64,000 bases of DNA from Blakeslea trispora (GCA_025331445.1 JAIWNE010000016.1:348040-412039); one strand, 5' to 3'. Positions 25,771 to 37,173 are shown, counted from the stretch's first letter. The notes: generated by a model not told the origin, from the letters alone. Numbers and translations are program-made.

Positions 25771-27535
25771 ATGCATCAGACAAGACAATTTACCAAGAGA
25801 AGACCTCAGTCTCCAATGCTGAATCAGCAACAAGCTATTGAGGGCTTACAAGTACAGAAATCTTCTCGTGGTGGTCTGGCTATTCAATCCAGTGCTCCTA
25901 TCCATAACCGTTCATTTAAGCCAGACGTACAGGTAAAACAAACATAAAACAAAACATACTTTTTCTTAAACAATAAACAGGAGGAAATGAAACACGATCC
26001 TGTGCAAGAGCATGACTCACAAAACCATACACATGCTTCTCCTAATTACGGTCATCATGGAAACCACTTCAATCACCATCAGGCTCATCACGACCATCAC
26101 TATGATAACCAACACTATGGTCATCAACATGGTCATCATGACCACCATGGACATGGCCACTCTCATCATGATCACCATGACCACTCTCATCACGCTCATC
26201 ACGACCACCATAGCCATGATCACTCCCACCACGACCATCATAGCCATGATCACTCCCACCACGACCACCATAGCCATGATCACTCCCACCACGACCACCA
26301 TGGACACGGACATGCTCATTCCCATTTTCCTCAAGTCTATACCCAGCCACTTCCTTCCTATGCTTCCATATTTGGCTCATTGGCTCCTTTCCAAAAGACG
26401 CTTTTCACTTGGTTTGTCCTTTATTTCTTGATAGGTATGTCTGTTTGGTGGTCTGGTCTGGCTAGAGAAAGTTTAGGTAAGTTACTTGAAAACAAAATAG
26501 TGATAAATGGCTTATGCTTTAAATAATAGCTGTGGTGGGCTTCTCCTATCTCATCTTATTTGATGCTTTTGGTGTATTGAATTTGTTTGCATCCAGTGTA
26601 CTTCAGTTGAATCCCGCTTTCAGTCAAGTCACAACAAAAAGACCATTTGGGTAAGCACAAGGAAAGATAAAGAAAAAGATGTATGGTATTGACCACCTTT
26701 CTTAGTGTACGTCGTTTTGAGATTGTAGTAGCACTTGCCAATACAATCTTCTTATTGTTTGGTACCATGTATACTACAAAGGAGTCCTTGGAACACTTGT
26801 TGCTTGAGAATCATCATGCTTCAACAGAACATCATCATGCACCAAGGTAAATTAATGAAATTCAGATGGGAAATACAGGTTGTATTGACTATGTTACAGC
26901 TATCCTTTTGGTCTATTGTTTCTCTTGTTGATAGCCATAGGTGGATCTGTGTTTTCTAGTGTAAACCTAAAAAACCATCAACAACTTGTTCAATGTAAGG
27001 TATTCGATTTAGAGGGTTATTTTATAGAGAGTCTTGTGTTGATGGATGTATGATAGTGATAAAACAATCCCCTCCATCGCATTACAATGAAAGCCTATTG
27101 CAAGTATTGATGAGCAACATATTCTCATTTTCTATTGTGGCTAGCGGTTCACTTGTCTTCTTGGTCTATCTGTTAGGCATGTCTACACCTAATTTTGACA
27201 AGTGCATTGCCTTTGGTGAGGCTGGTTTGATGCTTTATTTAGGTGGACCTACTGCTGTAGCCTTGGGTAAGGTACTTTTGCAGACCATGCCTGATAGTCT
27301 TGTCCATACCATTGGACCTCAATTGCGACAAGTACAGCAGCAAGTACCTTATGTGATTACCATCGACAAGGTCCATTTCTGGCAAAATGCTTATGGTCGT
27401 TTGATTGGCACACTTGAAATCCATGTTAGACCAGAAGCAGAAGAAGATGCAGTGATGCAAAGTGCATTCAATCTTTTAGAGCCTATTGTTAGAGACAATG
27501 GTGGTGAATTGACCATTAGTGTTGTCAAGCCATAA
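25771..27535 (+). CDS. His-rich cation diffusion facilitator (Zrg17-like zinc transporter)
   Basis: Six exons: 25771-25932, 25981-26476, 26530-26650, 26706-26846, 26900-26994, 27057-27535; 497 aa. The N terminus has a basic stretch, then about 100 residues dominated by His (residues ~69-170) including three tandem 10-residue units encoded by a 30-bp DNA repeat at about 26200-26295. Hydrophobic spans follow (WFVLYFLIGMSVWW, VVGFSYLILFDAFGVL, IVVALANTIFLLFG, YPFGLLFLLLIAIGG, SIVASGSLVFLVYLL), and a C-terminal CDF-like cytoplasmic domain with KVHFWQNAYGRLIGTLEIHV. Known: Zrg17/Cis4-type CDF pairs load zinc into the ER/Golgi; the Zrg17-type partner lacks the usual metal-site residues. I see no clear HxxxD in the spans, so a non-canonical heterodimer partner is likely (inference). 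Confidence 0.82.
26200..26295 (+). repeat. 30-bp tandem repeat coding His/Asp/Ser units
   Basis: Three near-identical consecutive copies of a 30-bp unit built around CATAGCCATGATCACTCCCA, each coding the 10-residue unit DHHSHDHSHH, inside the zinc-transporter exon 2. The unit is a multiple of three, so copy-number change keeps the frame. Confidence 0.8.
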
Positions 27536-27699
27536 TTTATTCAAAATAAATATAAAAAAAAGTTTATTACTAGATTCTGAAATAGGGTGTGAGAAATGGC
27601 TATTGTCGTTATAAATATGGGATTGTCAACATCATGGAAATGCTTCTTGGTTTTCTTTAAACAAGAGGTTGCTCCTTTTCTCGTTTAAGGGGGAAATTA

Positions 27700-27758
27700 C
27701 TATACAGTGCTTACGGTTCCAAATGGCAGATTTCAAAAATCTAATTGACGTAAAATAC
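27700..27758 (+). mobile_element. Terminal-repeat fragment of a Tc1/mariner-like element
   Basis: The sequence beginning TATACAGTGCTTAC and continuing through CCAAATGGCAGATTTC to CTAATTGACGTAAAATA matches, with small gaps and substitutions, the reverse complement of 37303-37382, which is the outer end of the transposase relic. No transposase follows, so this is a solo or MITE-like end. Confidence 0.55.
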
Positions 27759-27780
27759 GGCAGACCTGACATGCCTAGGG

Positions 27781-27854
27781 GAAACACTGGTCTTAAATAT
27801 TGATTTGATTGGATCATATTAGCCAATCAAATCAATATTTAAGACCAGTGTTTC
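27781..27854. repeat. Perfect 32-bp inverted repeat (hairpin, 10-base loop)
   Basis: Left arm 27781-27812 and right arm 27823-27854 are exact reverse complements; the loop is 27813-27822 (ATCATATTAG). Arms begin GAAACACTGGTC and pair throughout. It lies between the terminal-repeat fragment and the decayed exonuclease element. It could be a palindromic element end, a MITE, or a source of hairpin RNA. Confidence 0.85.
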
Positions 27855-27931
27855 AAAGTCAATCTCAGCTTTACTTGCTTTTCTGAGAAAAGATTTGCAA
27901 GTACATTTGCTTTGTCAGCTCATTAAGAGCT

Positions 27932-30302
27932 ATGAAAGATAATAAGAGAATTAACAAGAGTGTCAGTAAAGCTTACAATGCAGGAAGATTTTCAGCAGCT
28001 AGAGGGTTTATTCCAGGTCAGCAGAACCTGCTGGGTATGCTTAATCGAGCTCGCATCAACATCGAAGTGCAGCCATATGCAGCAGACTCAGGTACAACAG
28101 CTTCGACAACTGAAGAGCAGGTACAAGCTTTTTGCTTTTTTGTCGGACAGCGTCTAAAAAAGCTAATATTTTTAAAGTTAATAGCATAGTGGTGAAGATC
28201 TCAAAGATCTTGAAGATGACCTCCTGTTGGAAACTGATGAGTGCAAAGACACAGATGAATCATTGGAGTTAGACGAAGATCTCGAGGAATTTGTGTCTAA
28301 CAACCTTCCTGAAGACAGCTGTTTATCAACTTATCTTGAAAGTGTTCGGGAGAGATTGTTCAAGGAAAGCTATCCTTCTGAATATGCTAGAGGCACCTTT
28401 TGAATTGAGCCAATGATGTCTTATTTTATTCTTAAGAAGAATAAGAAGGTGAAATCACTTTATCAACCTCGTATGTTTTTGTGGATCCCTCATCTGTTGA
28501 CAGAGGAAGGACTCAAAGGGTTGCATTGCCCCTCGTGTGATTCAAAAATAGAGACAAAAGGATTCAACAAACAGCCTCATGCAAGACGAATCATTGAACT
28601 TGTTAGGCAAGTTTTACCTTTTTGATGACATGCTTTTTTTTTTTTGCTAAGCTAGTGTTGGCCAGCTGTTTTTATCTCATGTTGACAAGATACAGATGCC
28701 TCTCATCTGATTATGGAAGAACAATTAATGGTCATGACAGCTTGATCGTTAAGCAGCTTCCTTATGAACTTCTGTGACCATGAAATGCCTGTTGCGTTCT
28801 TCACCGACAACGTGAAGGGCGATAAAAGCTTTTTGGAAAGCGTTTTCGAATCTCTGAAAGATCAAGTACAATCAGTAGCAAAAGCTGAAGAAGAAACTGG
28901 TTACTTGGAGGTGCCTGAAGAAGTTGAGATCATATACGTAAACCGTGACTCAGAAAGGATCAATGAAGTGATCAAAAGTCTTCTAGATGATTCAAATAAT
29001 GAAGAAAGCAAGGTGGTTGGTTTTGATTGCGAATGGGTTCCATCTTGTTCTGATAGTAAGATTGATGTTATGCAAATTGCGTACCAAAGCAAAGTTTTTG
29101 TGTTTCATTTGGACAGGTTGTGGCAAGAACTTCCTGTCTATCTACAAGCCTTTCTGAGAGATTCAAGTATTAAGAAAGTTGGAGGCGACTTGGGGAGAAT
29201 CAGCCGAGAATATAGAATGGTTTGTCGTGGTGCTTTAGAGTTGGGTTCTTTTTGCTCGATGAGGAAATGCGTTCCTAGTGGACAAATGTCGCTTGCAAAG
29301 ATTGCTTTTCGTGTCCTTGGTCGAAGACTACAGAAAGACGAGAGGCTTTCTAATTGGAATACCCAATGCCTGGCTGTTGAACAGATAAGCTATGCAGCAA
29401 TTGATGCATGGGCATCAATAGCTATTTACAACGCTGTAAAACAGAAGCCTGAGATAGGCACCAAAGTAACAAACCGAAATTACTTTCCTGGTATTTGTGT
29501 CGCTTTCAAGCCTCGTGGTAGCAGCAAAAAGATAGCTTTTGATAGAATTATTGATGTTGACAACGATGATTCAAATTTTGTCACTGTTAGTATTAGTCGT
29601 GTACAAGTACCTGGATATATATATGAATAGATTGCAAACACACAACAACAACCAATGTACTTTGAGTTCTTTCGGCAGCCCTCCTTTCAATTTGAAAATG
29701 CGCAAAAGCGACCTTATAACAGAAGAAGAAGTAGAAGTTATCAGCCCAGTTCAGATCGAGGGGACTAGAAACGAAAATGTGCAATTGAATACGACTATTT
29801 CGTCGCAAAATGATGAGCGTGACCAAGAAAGCGATTCAAACACTATGAATGAGTCCGGAGTTGATAGTGTTTTTCAAGAGTTGTTCAACAGTAGTATTGA
29901 TATGGTAGACAAGGACAGCTTCTTACATGGATACAACCTAATCATGAATATCAAAAGTAATGAGGCAGAAAGGGGGACAGATTCGACAGTTGTTTACACT
30001 CGAGTTGTAAAAGATATCATTCCCAAAAAAAAAAAAAAGAATCAGTTCAAGAATAACGACAATTAATTGAACTTGTGACAGAAGGTCAAGTTAAACAATT
30101 TGTCGATGAAGTATTTAGTCCAAAAGAGCACGGAAATGAAGAATTGTATTCAAAAAAAACGGTATCAACTGCAGACGTATATGAGATTGTCAAGCAACAC
30201 ACAGTGTTTTTCGGTTCTAGAACCGCTCAATCATTTGCACGTATTTTGTGGTACAAAAGAGAAGCTTGTTCAACGGCTAAACGACGCAAGAAAATTAAGT
30301 AA
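27932..30302 (+). pseudogene. Decayed DUF6729 / 3'-5' exonuclease gene of a multicopy element family
   Basis: The first part reads from ATG 27932 (MKDNKRINKSVSKAYNAG), with a probable intron 28121-28184, to GTF at 28400. There an in-frame TGA (28401-28403) replaces the Trp usual in this family, and the frame continues through IEPMMSYF and FLWIPHLLTEEGLKGLHCP with a zinc-ribbon CPSC. The domain breaks off after INGHDSLIVKQLPYE. A different frame resumes at ~28764 with VAFFTDNVKGDKSFLESVF and a DEDDy exonuclease: FDCEW (DxE), SIKKVGGDL, YAAIDAW. The middle of the usual protein is missing. Frame breaks follow at a TA run (~29614-29625) and a 14-base A-run (30025-30038), plus a TAA at 30054; the final frame ends TAKRRKKIK. 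Family assignment is from recall of repeated Mucoromycota proteins. An expressed exonuclease-only ORF (28764-29630) remains possible. Confidence 0.65.
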
Positions 30303-30438
30303 CGAGTTGTTAACTATTTAATACTTTGTTTAATTTATCGACGCTAATAAGCTTATCACTTTCAATTGTTAAAAAAAAGTGGAAAATAAAGCAAATGGCC
30401 CTGTAAGGGAATGAAGTATTCTTATTGGGAAATCTTAT

Positions 30439-32278
30439 TTATTTGTTTTTGTTTTCGACAAACGGCTTTTTGCCTGATTGAATAGTATTGTGAGGGCGAG
30501 GAGGAATATTCTCTTTCTCGCCCTCACAATACTTGAAAACTTCAGTGATAATAGCGATGCTATTATCACCAAAGACAGAACGTGTTGAGGAAGAGCCAAC
30601 AGAGTGAGAAGTGCGTGTTGGAGGACGTTCTGCTTTTTGCTTCGATTTGCGCTTATTGCCAAATACCCAGGAGGCATAGGTGGTGGTATGGGCAATGTCT
30701 GCAGTCTTGGTCTGAGGCGTGTTTGGCTGGGTATAGATGGAAGAGCGAAGATAGGACTCATCAGGGTCTACTTGCGTCTTGAAAGATGATTGTTTATGCT
30801 GAAAGTATGAATTGAATTGATTTTGATTGGTATGTACAGGTTGAACATGAATGTCCTGCATTTTGTTCACAGAAAGTGTAATGATTGCTTTTTTGATGGT
30901 TGGGGTATGATCTTTTAGTGCAACTTTATGTTTCTTTTGCTGTGGATCTTCTTCTTGTTCTTGTTGCATAGTTTCGTGGCTTCTTTTCTTGGAAATGGCC
31001 TTGTTGATGGTTTGGGTATGATTTGGTAGTGAAACTTTATGCTTCTTTTGCTGTGGCTCTTCTTCTTGTTCTTGTTCCATAGTATCGCGGCTTCTTTTCT
31101 TGGGAATGATCTTGTTGACGCGAAGAATACCAAGATCTTTGACGGTAGGCTTAGTACCAAGCAACTTGTCTGCTTCTGCTTCATCAATATGTTCAGGAAG
31201 AGGATTGAGACGAACGTAATCTTTTTCATCAGAATCATAGACCCATTGGTATAAGAAGCCCATTTCAGCTTGATCAAATTCTTTGCGATAGTCAAGATAA
31301 CGATCGCTAGAACCAGCTGTTGAACGGAGAGCAGTATCAATGGAGAAACCATGTCTGATTTTCTTGATGGCAGTCTTGAGACCCATACCGCTTAGGGAAG
31401 GCAAATAATCGCAACCAGAGAGCATACACATTTGTCTGAAAGAATCAGGTGTCAATTGGTCAAGTTTTTCTTGATTGAGGGTAAAGATGTCTTCATATTT
31501 GATTTGTTCGCCTTCACCTTCGCGTGTTAGTTTGTAAATAACGCGTGAGCAGCCAAATACAAGCAGGTCAGAGTCTTCGGATACAACAGCAGCAGCCTTG
31601 TTTGTTTTTAGCAGATGGGCCAGTTGCGCATCAGATTCATAAGGGGCAACAATAACTTGGACTTTTCGCTTTTGTAGTTCCTTTTATGAGAAATATATAA
31701 ATATAAACAATTAATAAGTCATGACAACATAATGTATGGTTTATTTAGGCTTACCAGGATAATAGCGCGTATCATATCTTCACTTATAGATACAGATTGC
31801 TGAAAACATTTTTGCGCCTTTTGATGGTCACCTTGAAATTGATAGCGCATACCTTCAGCTAATTTAGCATCGCGCTTACTGCATAAAAAAAAAGTTATTT
31901 AGATAAAGAGTAACAACAATAGATGAACCATAACAAACATACCTGCGACGATCATTGTTAGTAGTTTGTTTCAAAGGAAGAGGAAGGCCGTCGAACACAA
32001 CGAGTGGAATGACACCAAAGTAGAAAAAGAGGCCGATGTAGAGCATAAAGTATTGAACATAACTATAAACTATATGTTAGTATCATAGTAAGTACGCTGA
32101 AAAAGATACGTCTTTACCTGTCTGTGGTCTGGTTGTTGGCTAGCTTAGAGGCAGCGCCAAAGGCACCGCGATGAAGAAGGACATGGCCATCAATAGCAAC
32201 GGTTTGACCAGCGTACTCCTTGATATGCATTTTCTCAGTGACAGGCTTTAATAGGTTCAAGAGGCCAGAGATACCCAT
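30439..32278 (-). CDS. EXO1: Exonuclease 1 (Rad2/XPG-family 5'-3' nuclease)
   Basis: Four exons: 32118-32278, 31943-32062, 31755-31878, 30439-31680; 548 aa. N domain starts MGISGLLNLLKPVTEK, with the metal Asp in VAIDGHVLLHRGAFGA, then VVFDGLPLPLKQ; the I domain has VIVAPYESDAQLAHLL and SEDSDLLVFGC, followed by the helix-hairpin-helix SGCDYLPSLSGMGLKTA. Known role: end resection in double-strand break repair, mismatch repair and meiotic recombination. The C-terminal half is low in conservation and contains a 37-residue tandem duplication (see the repeat entry). It is shorter than yeast Exo1 (~700 aa). Start chosen because Gly2 must be exposed for catalysis in this family. Confidence 0.94.
30888..31109 (-). 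repeat. 111-bp in-frame tandem duplication inside EXO1
   Basis: Two adjacent 111-bp units (boundary about 30998/30999) encode 37-residue copies beginning KKRSRDTMEQEQ and KKRSHETMQQEQ, each with a basic KKHKV motif. DNA identity is high, so the duplication is fairly recent. Each copy carries two lysine-rich nuclear-localisation-like patches. Confidence 0.8.
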
Positions 32279-32630
32279 GACGGAAAGCTATATTCTTTTA
32301 GAGTCTTTTTGTATCTGATATATTGTTTTTGTGTGTTTATGAACTATGTAGAAGTATGTGTTTGTATTTTTGTTGAGTAAGCTTATCGTGTAGATACTGA
32401 GTGAATAGATCAAAGCATAGGAAAAAATGCAGTAAAATCAGCTTTTAAAAACTATGTGACGCTTTTCGGGCAATCAAATCTCTACCAATAGCCAAATGCT
32501 AACATTTTCTATCTTATAAAAAATGTGGTATAACCTTTCTTTATCTTACAATTCTAAGCTAATGGGTAGCTTCAATATATTACAAACATATTCACTATTT
32601 TTCCAGCAAAAATGACTTTCTTTTTCTTCT
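32279..32630. other. Intergenic, EXO1 promoter and 3' flank of SPX-RING gene
   Basis: A 352-bp AT-rich stretch with no supported coding feature. Confidence 0.5.
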
Positions 32631-34210
32631 TTACATAACAATGCAACTATTTTCGCGATGTGGTATTGTGCCTTGGTTGCGGTGAAAAGAGTGTTGGTGT
32701 TGAATAAGTCTTTGAGAAGGAACTGATTGTCTTATATGCTGTATTTTCTCTCTATCCATCTTGGCTTGTTCTTCCTCGTTTTCTTTACGCTTTGCTTTTA
32801 TCTCTCTTGGAAAATACATCAACATGAAATTTTGTAGTGATTGATCTAAGTTATTGGCGTCTGCATTGCCTACAGCGTTCACTTGTCTACATACAGGACA
32901 ATTGTAAAGACGCTTTCTATGTGCTTTAATAAGACATCGAACGCAGAATACATGTCCACACTCTAGGCGTATAGGTCTCCAGGCAATGGCTGTTGTTTTG
33001 ATTTGTGTTAGAGACAAGTTGTATATATAAAAAATGAAAAACTTACATAGACAGACAGGGCAGTCATAATCATCTGGCTGCGGCACAATTGTAATGAGCT
33101 TGGTTTGGATGATATTCAATATGGAAATCAATATGTTGTTCATAAAGGCAGCATTGCTTTTGGTAAAAACTGGAAATTCCGAGGTAGCGCTAATAAGAGG
33201 TTGTCATTGAGTGACATTCAGACCAAGCAACTGTGCCTGTGTTACCTTAAGCCACTCTGCTTGTCATGCTTTTTTAATATTTTTGTCATGGCTGTTTGAT
33301 TTAAGGCCTGGAAATGCTTGAAGTGAATGAGCTGTGTATGGACGTTCAAAAACCTGTTCAAAGCTTGTTTGGATTGTTTGGATGAAAGCTTATTTGACTG
33401 TTTGTAAAAAAAAAAAGAGAATAAGGAAAAACATAAAGGGACAATAAAAGAATAAATCTTACCAAATTTGTTTTCATCAATTCATCTGCAAACCATTGAA
33501 ATTTTCGATGACTTTGTTCATAAGATGCTGCTGTATACTGAGTTTCGCCTGCGATTTCGAAAATACATGCTTGCATATATTTACTAAATATTTCACGCCA
33601 GATATACATGTCTTTCTTTTGTGGACAAGCCTAAAAATCGCTCAGTTACTATCATGTCTTGGATCTGAAATCACAAAGCTACTTACAGCCACAGTCAACT
33701 GAGATTCCAGCGTACTCACATCGTTCATAAACCTTTGCTTCTCTTGATCGTGAAGTAATGCTGCGTGCGATATTTCATGCAACAATAGATGGAAAAATTC
33801 GGAATCTCGAACAAGTTGAATCTTGATGGATAATGGTCCATGATTTAGCTCTTCGGTAATAGATGTCAGTTTGGCCAAGGTAAATTCATCTGCCTCAGAA
33901 ATGGCTGTGAGATCGTCTATTGTGATTTTAATATAAGGTTGAGGATCTTCAAAGCTGCCTGAGAACAGTAAAAGATTAGGCCTACATGTTTCTATATATA
34001 TATGGATTGCTTACCATCAAAGGTGTAGTCCATTCGCATGGCTTCCTCCGTATCCAATGTACTTATTCGGGAGGATGATAATCCACGAGCTTCTAACTCG
34101 TCAACGACCAATCTGATTGACTTTTTGAGCGATTTGTAACGAATAAGATGTGGTCTCCAGTTCTCTGGCAAATCGAGAGCTGCTGACTCCATCTGCTTTC
34201 CAAACTTCAT
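32631..34210 (-). CDS. SPX-RING E3 ubiquitin ligase
   Basis: Six exons: 34015-34210, 33687-33958, 33463-33630, 33246-33397, 33047-33189, 32631-32989; 429 aa. The N terminus MKFGKQMESAALDLPENWRP then YKSLKKSIR is an SPX opening (Lys-rich inositol-pyrophosphate site), and LNQTAMTKILKKHDKQSGL is the characteristic last SPX helix. A C3HC4 RING follows: DYDCPVCL, IAWRPIRLECGHVFCVRCL, YNCPVCRQVN. The C-terminal tail is charged and His/Gln-rich. Known: fungal SPX-RING proteins (for example fission yeast Pqr1) restrain phosphate uptake. A phosphate-linked ubiquitin ligase is a sound family inference; substrates are unknown. The middle exons were hidden because introns of 57-84 nt separate short frames. 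Confidence 0.9.
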
Positions 34211-36341
34211 TTCAAATAATTCATTTGTTTCTCTTTCAAATTTTTTACTTTTTGAATAGAAAAGAATGCAAAGAAGAAGAGAAAAAAAAAACTAGTAACT
34301 CCACCCCTAATGTTCGGTTTTGGGCATGCTAAAAACGGTTTTGATCGGAGACCAACATCCGCTTGTTAAAAAAGTTGGACCATTGCGAGAGTACGGTTGG
34401 TAAGCTGAGATAATTTTGAGATAGATATCCAATCATAAGAGATCAAGGAACTCAGAAAGCCAATAAGATGAGGCTTTTTTCGCCCTCGTGAGGTATTTAA
34501 ATAGGGAAAGTGTAGTTAACTCAAGATCGGGAATCAACAACTAAGGATCGAAAAAGAAAAAAATAACACGATTATATAACTTTGTTTTGCATAAGTCATT
34601 TTGGTTTTTTAAAAAAAAAGGGAGGCTTGAAGAAGAACAATAATGTCAGGAAGCCTATTAAAAAATGTATAAAAACAAGTTTCTGGATTCTTTGAGCTGG
34701 ATGAGCTACAGTTTTTCAAAATGAGTAATAGTATCGTCATGAGCTCTTCTTTTGGCAACGAGGAGCCTCAAGCAAGTGGTAACCATATCTATCGTTCAAC
34801 TCTACTTTTTCTTTGTAAGAGGGGATTCGTTGTTGATAAATCCGTGCAAATGCATATATAACAACTGTGCCAAAACAGTGCCCCCCCCCCTTTTTTTCTC
34901 TAATCATTTCACTTTTAAACTAAACCAAGTTTCTTTGATGTTTTCTCATACGTCTTTGTAATTGAAATTCCCGCATTGGTGTTTTTTAAGCTGAAAACCT
35001 AAAAAAATAATATTCTAAGCAAAACCATACGAACGATTCAATCAAGACAATCGTTACAACATTAAGAATCTGACTTGGAACTGCTTTTTTTTCCAAGAAC
35101 ACGGTCATCAGCTTTAATACAGAAATTTAGTTACAAGTGCTTTGAGTCCTAACAGTGCTGTATATAGGCTTAAAGATCCATCAACGCTGAGAGGGTCTTT
35201 GCCACATCAAGCAAATTCCTTATGTTTCAAGAAAATTCTGGAAAACTGCTATAAAAAGAAAGTGCCATTAGGATATGCAGCACAATAAGCCTGCAATTGT
35301 TAATATAGCTTTGAAAACTAACACTAAGCTATTAGAGCCAGACGCTTCATTTTCCTTTTGTTGCCCAAACGATTTATCAAAGAGGTCTTCAATGAGACTT
35401 CTTGCTAAGTGAGACTTGATCGATCTCAGAAAATCAAAAATGTGAGCCTGAATAAAGCATACTGTCTGTTGCAGAGTACTTGGTAACTCTTTTAATCCTT
35501 TAAATATATGGAATGAAAGCTGTCTCAATCTTCTAAAGCATGTATACACGCAAGGTTCAGTACAATAATACATGCTATAAAGTATCTATATCTATGTGTT
35601 GTTTTCTGGTTGTTTTGATCTTTTGGGTAGATAGACTCGATGATTTAATCTTCAAGTCTCACTATGCCATAAAGCTATTTGTTGATCACACAAAGAATCT
35701 AATCTAATGCTTAGACAGCCTGAAACAGACATAATATTTTAAAAAGTATAATTTTTGTCAATTGTTGGCTCTCTCTCACGCTTTAAAGACTGTAGCTCTG
35801 TTTCAGAACTTGAGATAAACATAAACTTATGTTAGTTTTAGCTTTAGGCCCAACTCTTCCGTCCTCACCATCGCTAGCTTTAATCAAGTAACAAGTTTAT
35901 GAAAACATTGAGAAGAGATTATCCAGGTAATTGTGCTATAATTTCGGCTTGTTAACAGTGTAGATTATTATTTCTCGATTAAACAAACTTCTTCTTTGCC
36001 AGAACAAGATTCAGCGCTGAACAGTAAGTCAAATCTTCCTTGGATTGGTATACCTGCTTTGTTATCTTGATTCGAATTCTCTTGTACATAACAGAATACT
36101 CAACTGTCTGAAACCATTACCATTAGTCTGCAGCAGGCGTGTGTGTGTTCTCAAAAAAATACTCTTACTCTTTCCAGGTAAATCAGTGCTATATACAATG
36201 GTTTTGGTGAATTTAAGCTCCTGTATTGGTGGAGTAAGAGAAAGAAAGAGAGACTAAAAAAAGACCTCTGGTGAGTCTATTGATTGTAAAGATAAAAGCC
36301 TTTTAGTTCAGGGTGTTTGTCTAACTGATCAAGTGTCCCTC
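34211..36341. other. 2.1 kb intergenic region with weak small ORFs
   Basis: Apart from the small ORF at 35268-35573, listed separately, no gene can be supported. A TATAAAA at ~34669 stands about 50 bases before ATG 34721, which opens a 46-codon frame (MSNSIVMSSSFGNEEPQASG...) to TAA 34859-34861; this may be a first exon or a short ORF. There is a run of 10 C at ~34881. Confidence 0.4.
35268..35573 (-). CDS. Hypothetical small protein with C-terminal hydrophobic tail
   Basis: Intronless frame of 101 aa. The first two thirds are amphipathic helix-like and basic (FRRLRQLSFHIFKGLKELP, LRSIKSHLARSLIEDLF), then a polar linker (FGQQKENEASGSN) and a 17-residue hydrophobic tail ending LLCCIS, as in tail-anchored proteins. 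No family recognised. The layout is more protein-like than other intergenic frames, but a chance ORF remains quite possible. Confidence 0.3.
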   Translation of the reverse strand: MYYCTEPCVYTCFRRLRQLSFHIFKGLKELPSTLQQTVCFIQAHIFDFLRSIKSHLARSLIEDLFDKSFGQQKENEASGSNSLVLVFKAILTIAGLLCCIS

Positions 36342-37173
36342 TCAAAAAATTGAGATGATGTCCTGTTGTTGTGCCTTTTTCTCCTGCTTTTTTTTAGTTT
36401 CAATAGCTTTGCTTTTACGACCTCCAGCAACTTTGATTCTATTATTCATTTGAGGAACTCGTACTTCAATATTAACAACCCCAACAGTAGCTATTGTCCC
36501 TAAAATAGAATGTGATACAGCTTTTTCAGATGGTGTTGAAGCGATAGCTGGAGCACCAGAAGCTGATCGTCCATACAAAGGCCTCATATTGATACCAAAG
36601 CCAGATTCATCAATAAAATTGCAGTTTCGAAGCAAATCCATGTGTGAACTATCTTATTTCATCACCCAATCGTATCTTGCTTGAATATGAGCAAAGTCGT
36701 TTCGAGCTTTGGATTGACGTTGCAACCTTTTGATCGTCAAATTACACTCATGTAATATGAAGCGATTGGCTGTTGATTGCTTTGATGTAAATCCTTCAAA
36801 AGCTTTTGTTAAACTATCTACAACTTCGTTGGTTGTAGTATAAGGCTTATTGTCAAAAAGCTCAAGAATGTGTAACTTTTGTGGCTCTTGAAGCTGACTC
36901 TTGGCCTGATTACTTTTGTTAGTCTGCTTTTCATACATGTTCCGACCGGGTTCTGTTCTGATTCGTTTTACCCAAGTTTGAGCAGTTATCTCGACAATTC
37001 CAGCATACTCTGCTGCTTTAGCTGCCGAAAAAAATTGATTCACTTAGATTAGTCAAGTTTCGAAGATTGGATTCCTCTCCTTCTTCGATAACATAGACCA
37101 TGGTCTCTGCACCGTCTTCCGTAGTTATTTCGCCTTGATTGTCTTCAATAAAGAATTTATGCGTGTTGCTCAT
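36342..37173 (-). pseudogene. Broken Tc1/mariner-like (IS630-type) transposase, 3' truncated
   Basis: Reading on the minus strand, an N-terminal piece begins at ATG 37173 (MSNTHKFFIEDNQGE) and ends in a frame break at a T-run near 37025. The next piece, from ~37043, is a helix-turn-helix region (SAAKAAEYAGIVEITAQTWV) that reaches a TAA at 36654-36656 where Trp is expected (DWVMK then stop). The same frame continues as MDLLRNCNFIDESGFGINM, carrying the first catalytic Asp (DESGF), and on to GGRKSKAIE. After this the rest of the DDE domain is missing. The gene is therefore inactive through at least one frameshift, one stop and a 3' deletion. Family assignment is from the DESGF/NMRP and winged-helix patterns. 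Confidence 0.7.

Noticed and set aside
26012..26431. Met/Thr/Ile-rich and Gly/Arg/Asp-rich ORFs in other frames of the His repeat
   Set aside because: Shadows of the tandem repeat in the zinc-transporter exon.
34721..34861. 46-codon ORF downstream of a TATAAAA box
   Set aside because: Promoter-like context is suggestive, but no second exon or known family; left as a remark in the intergenic entry.
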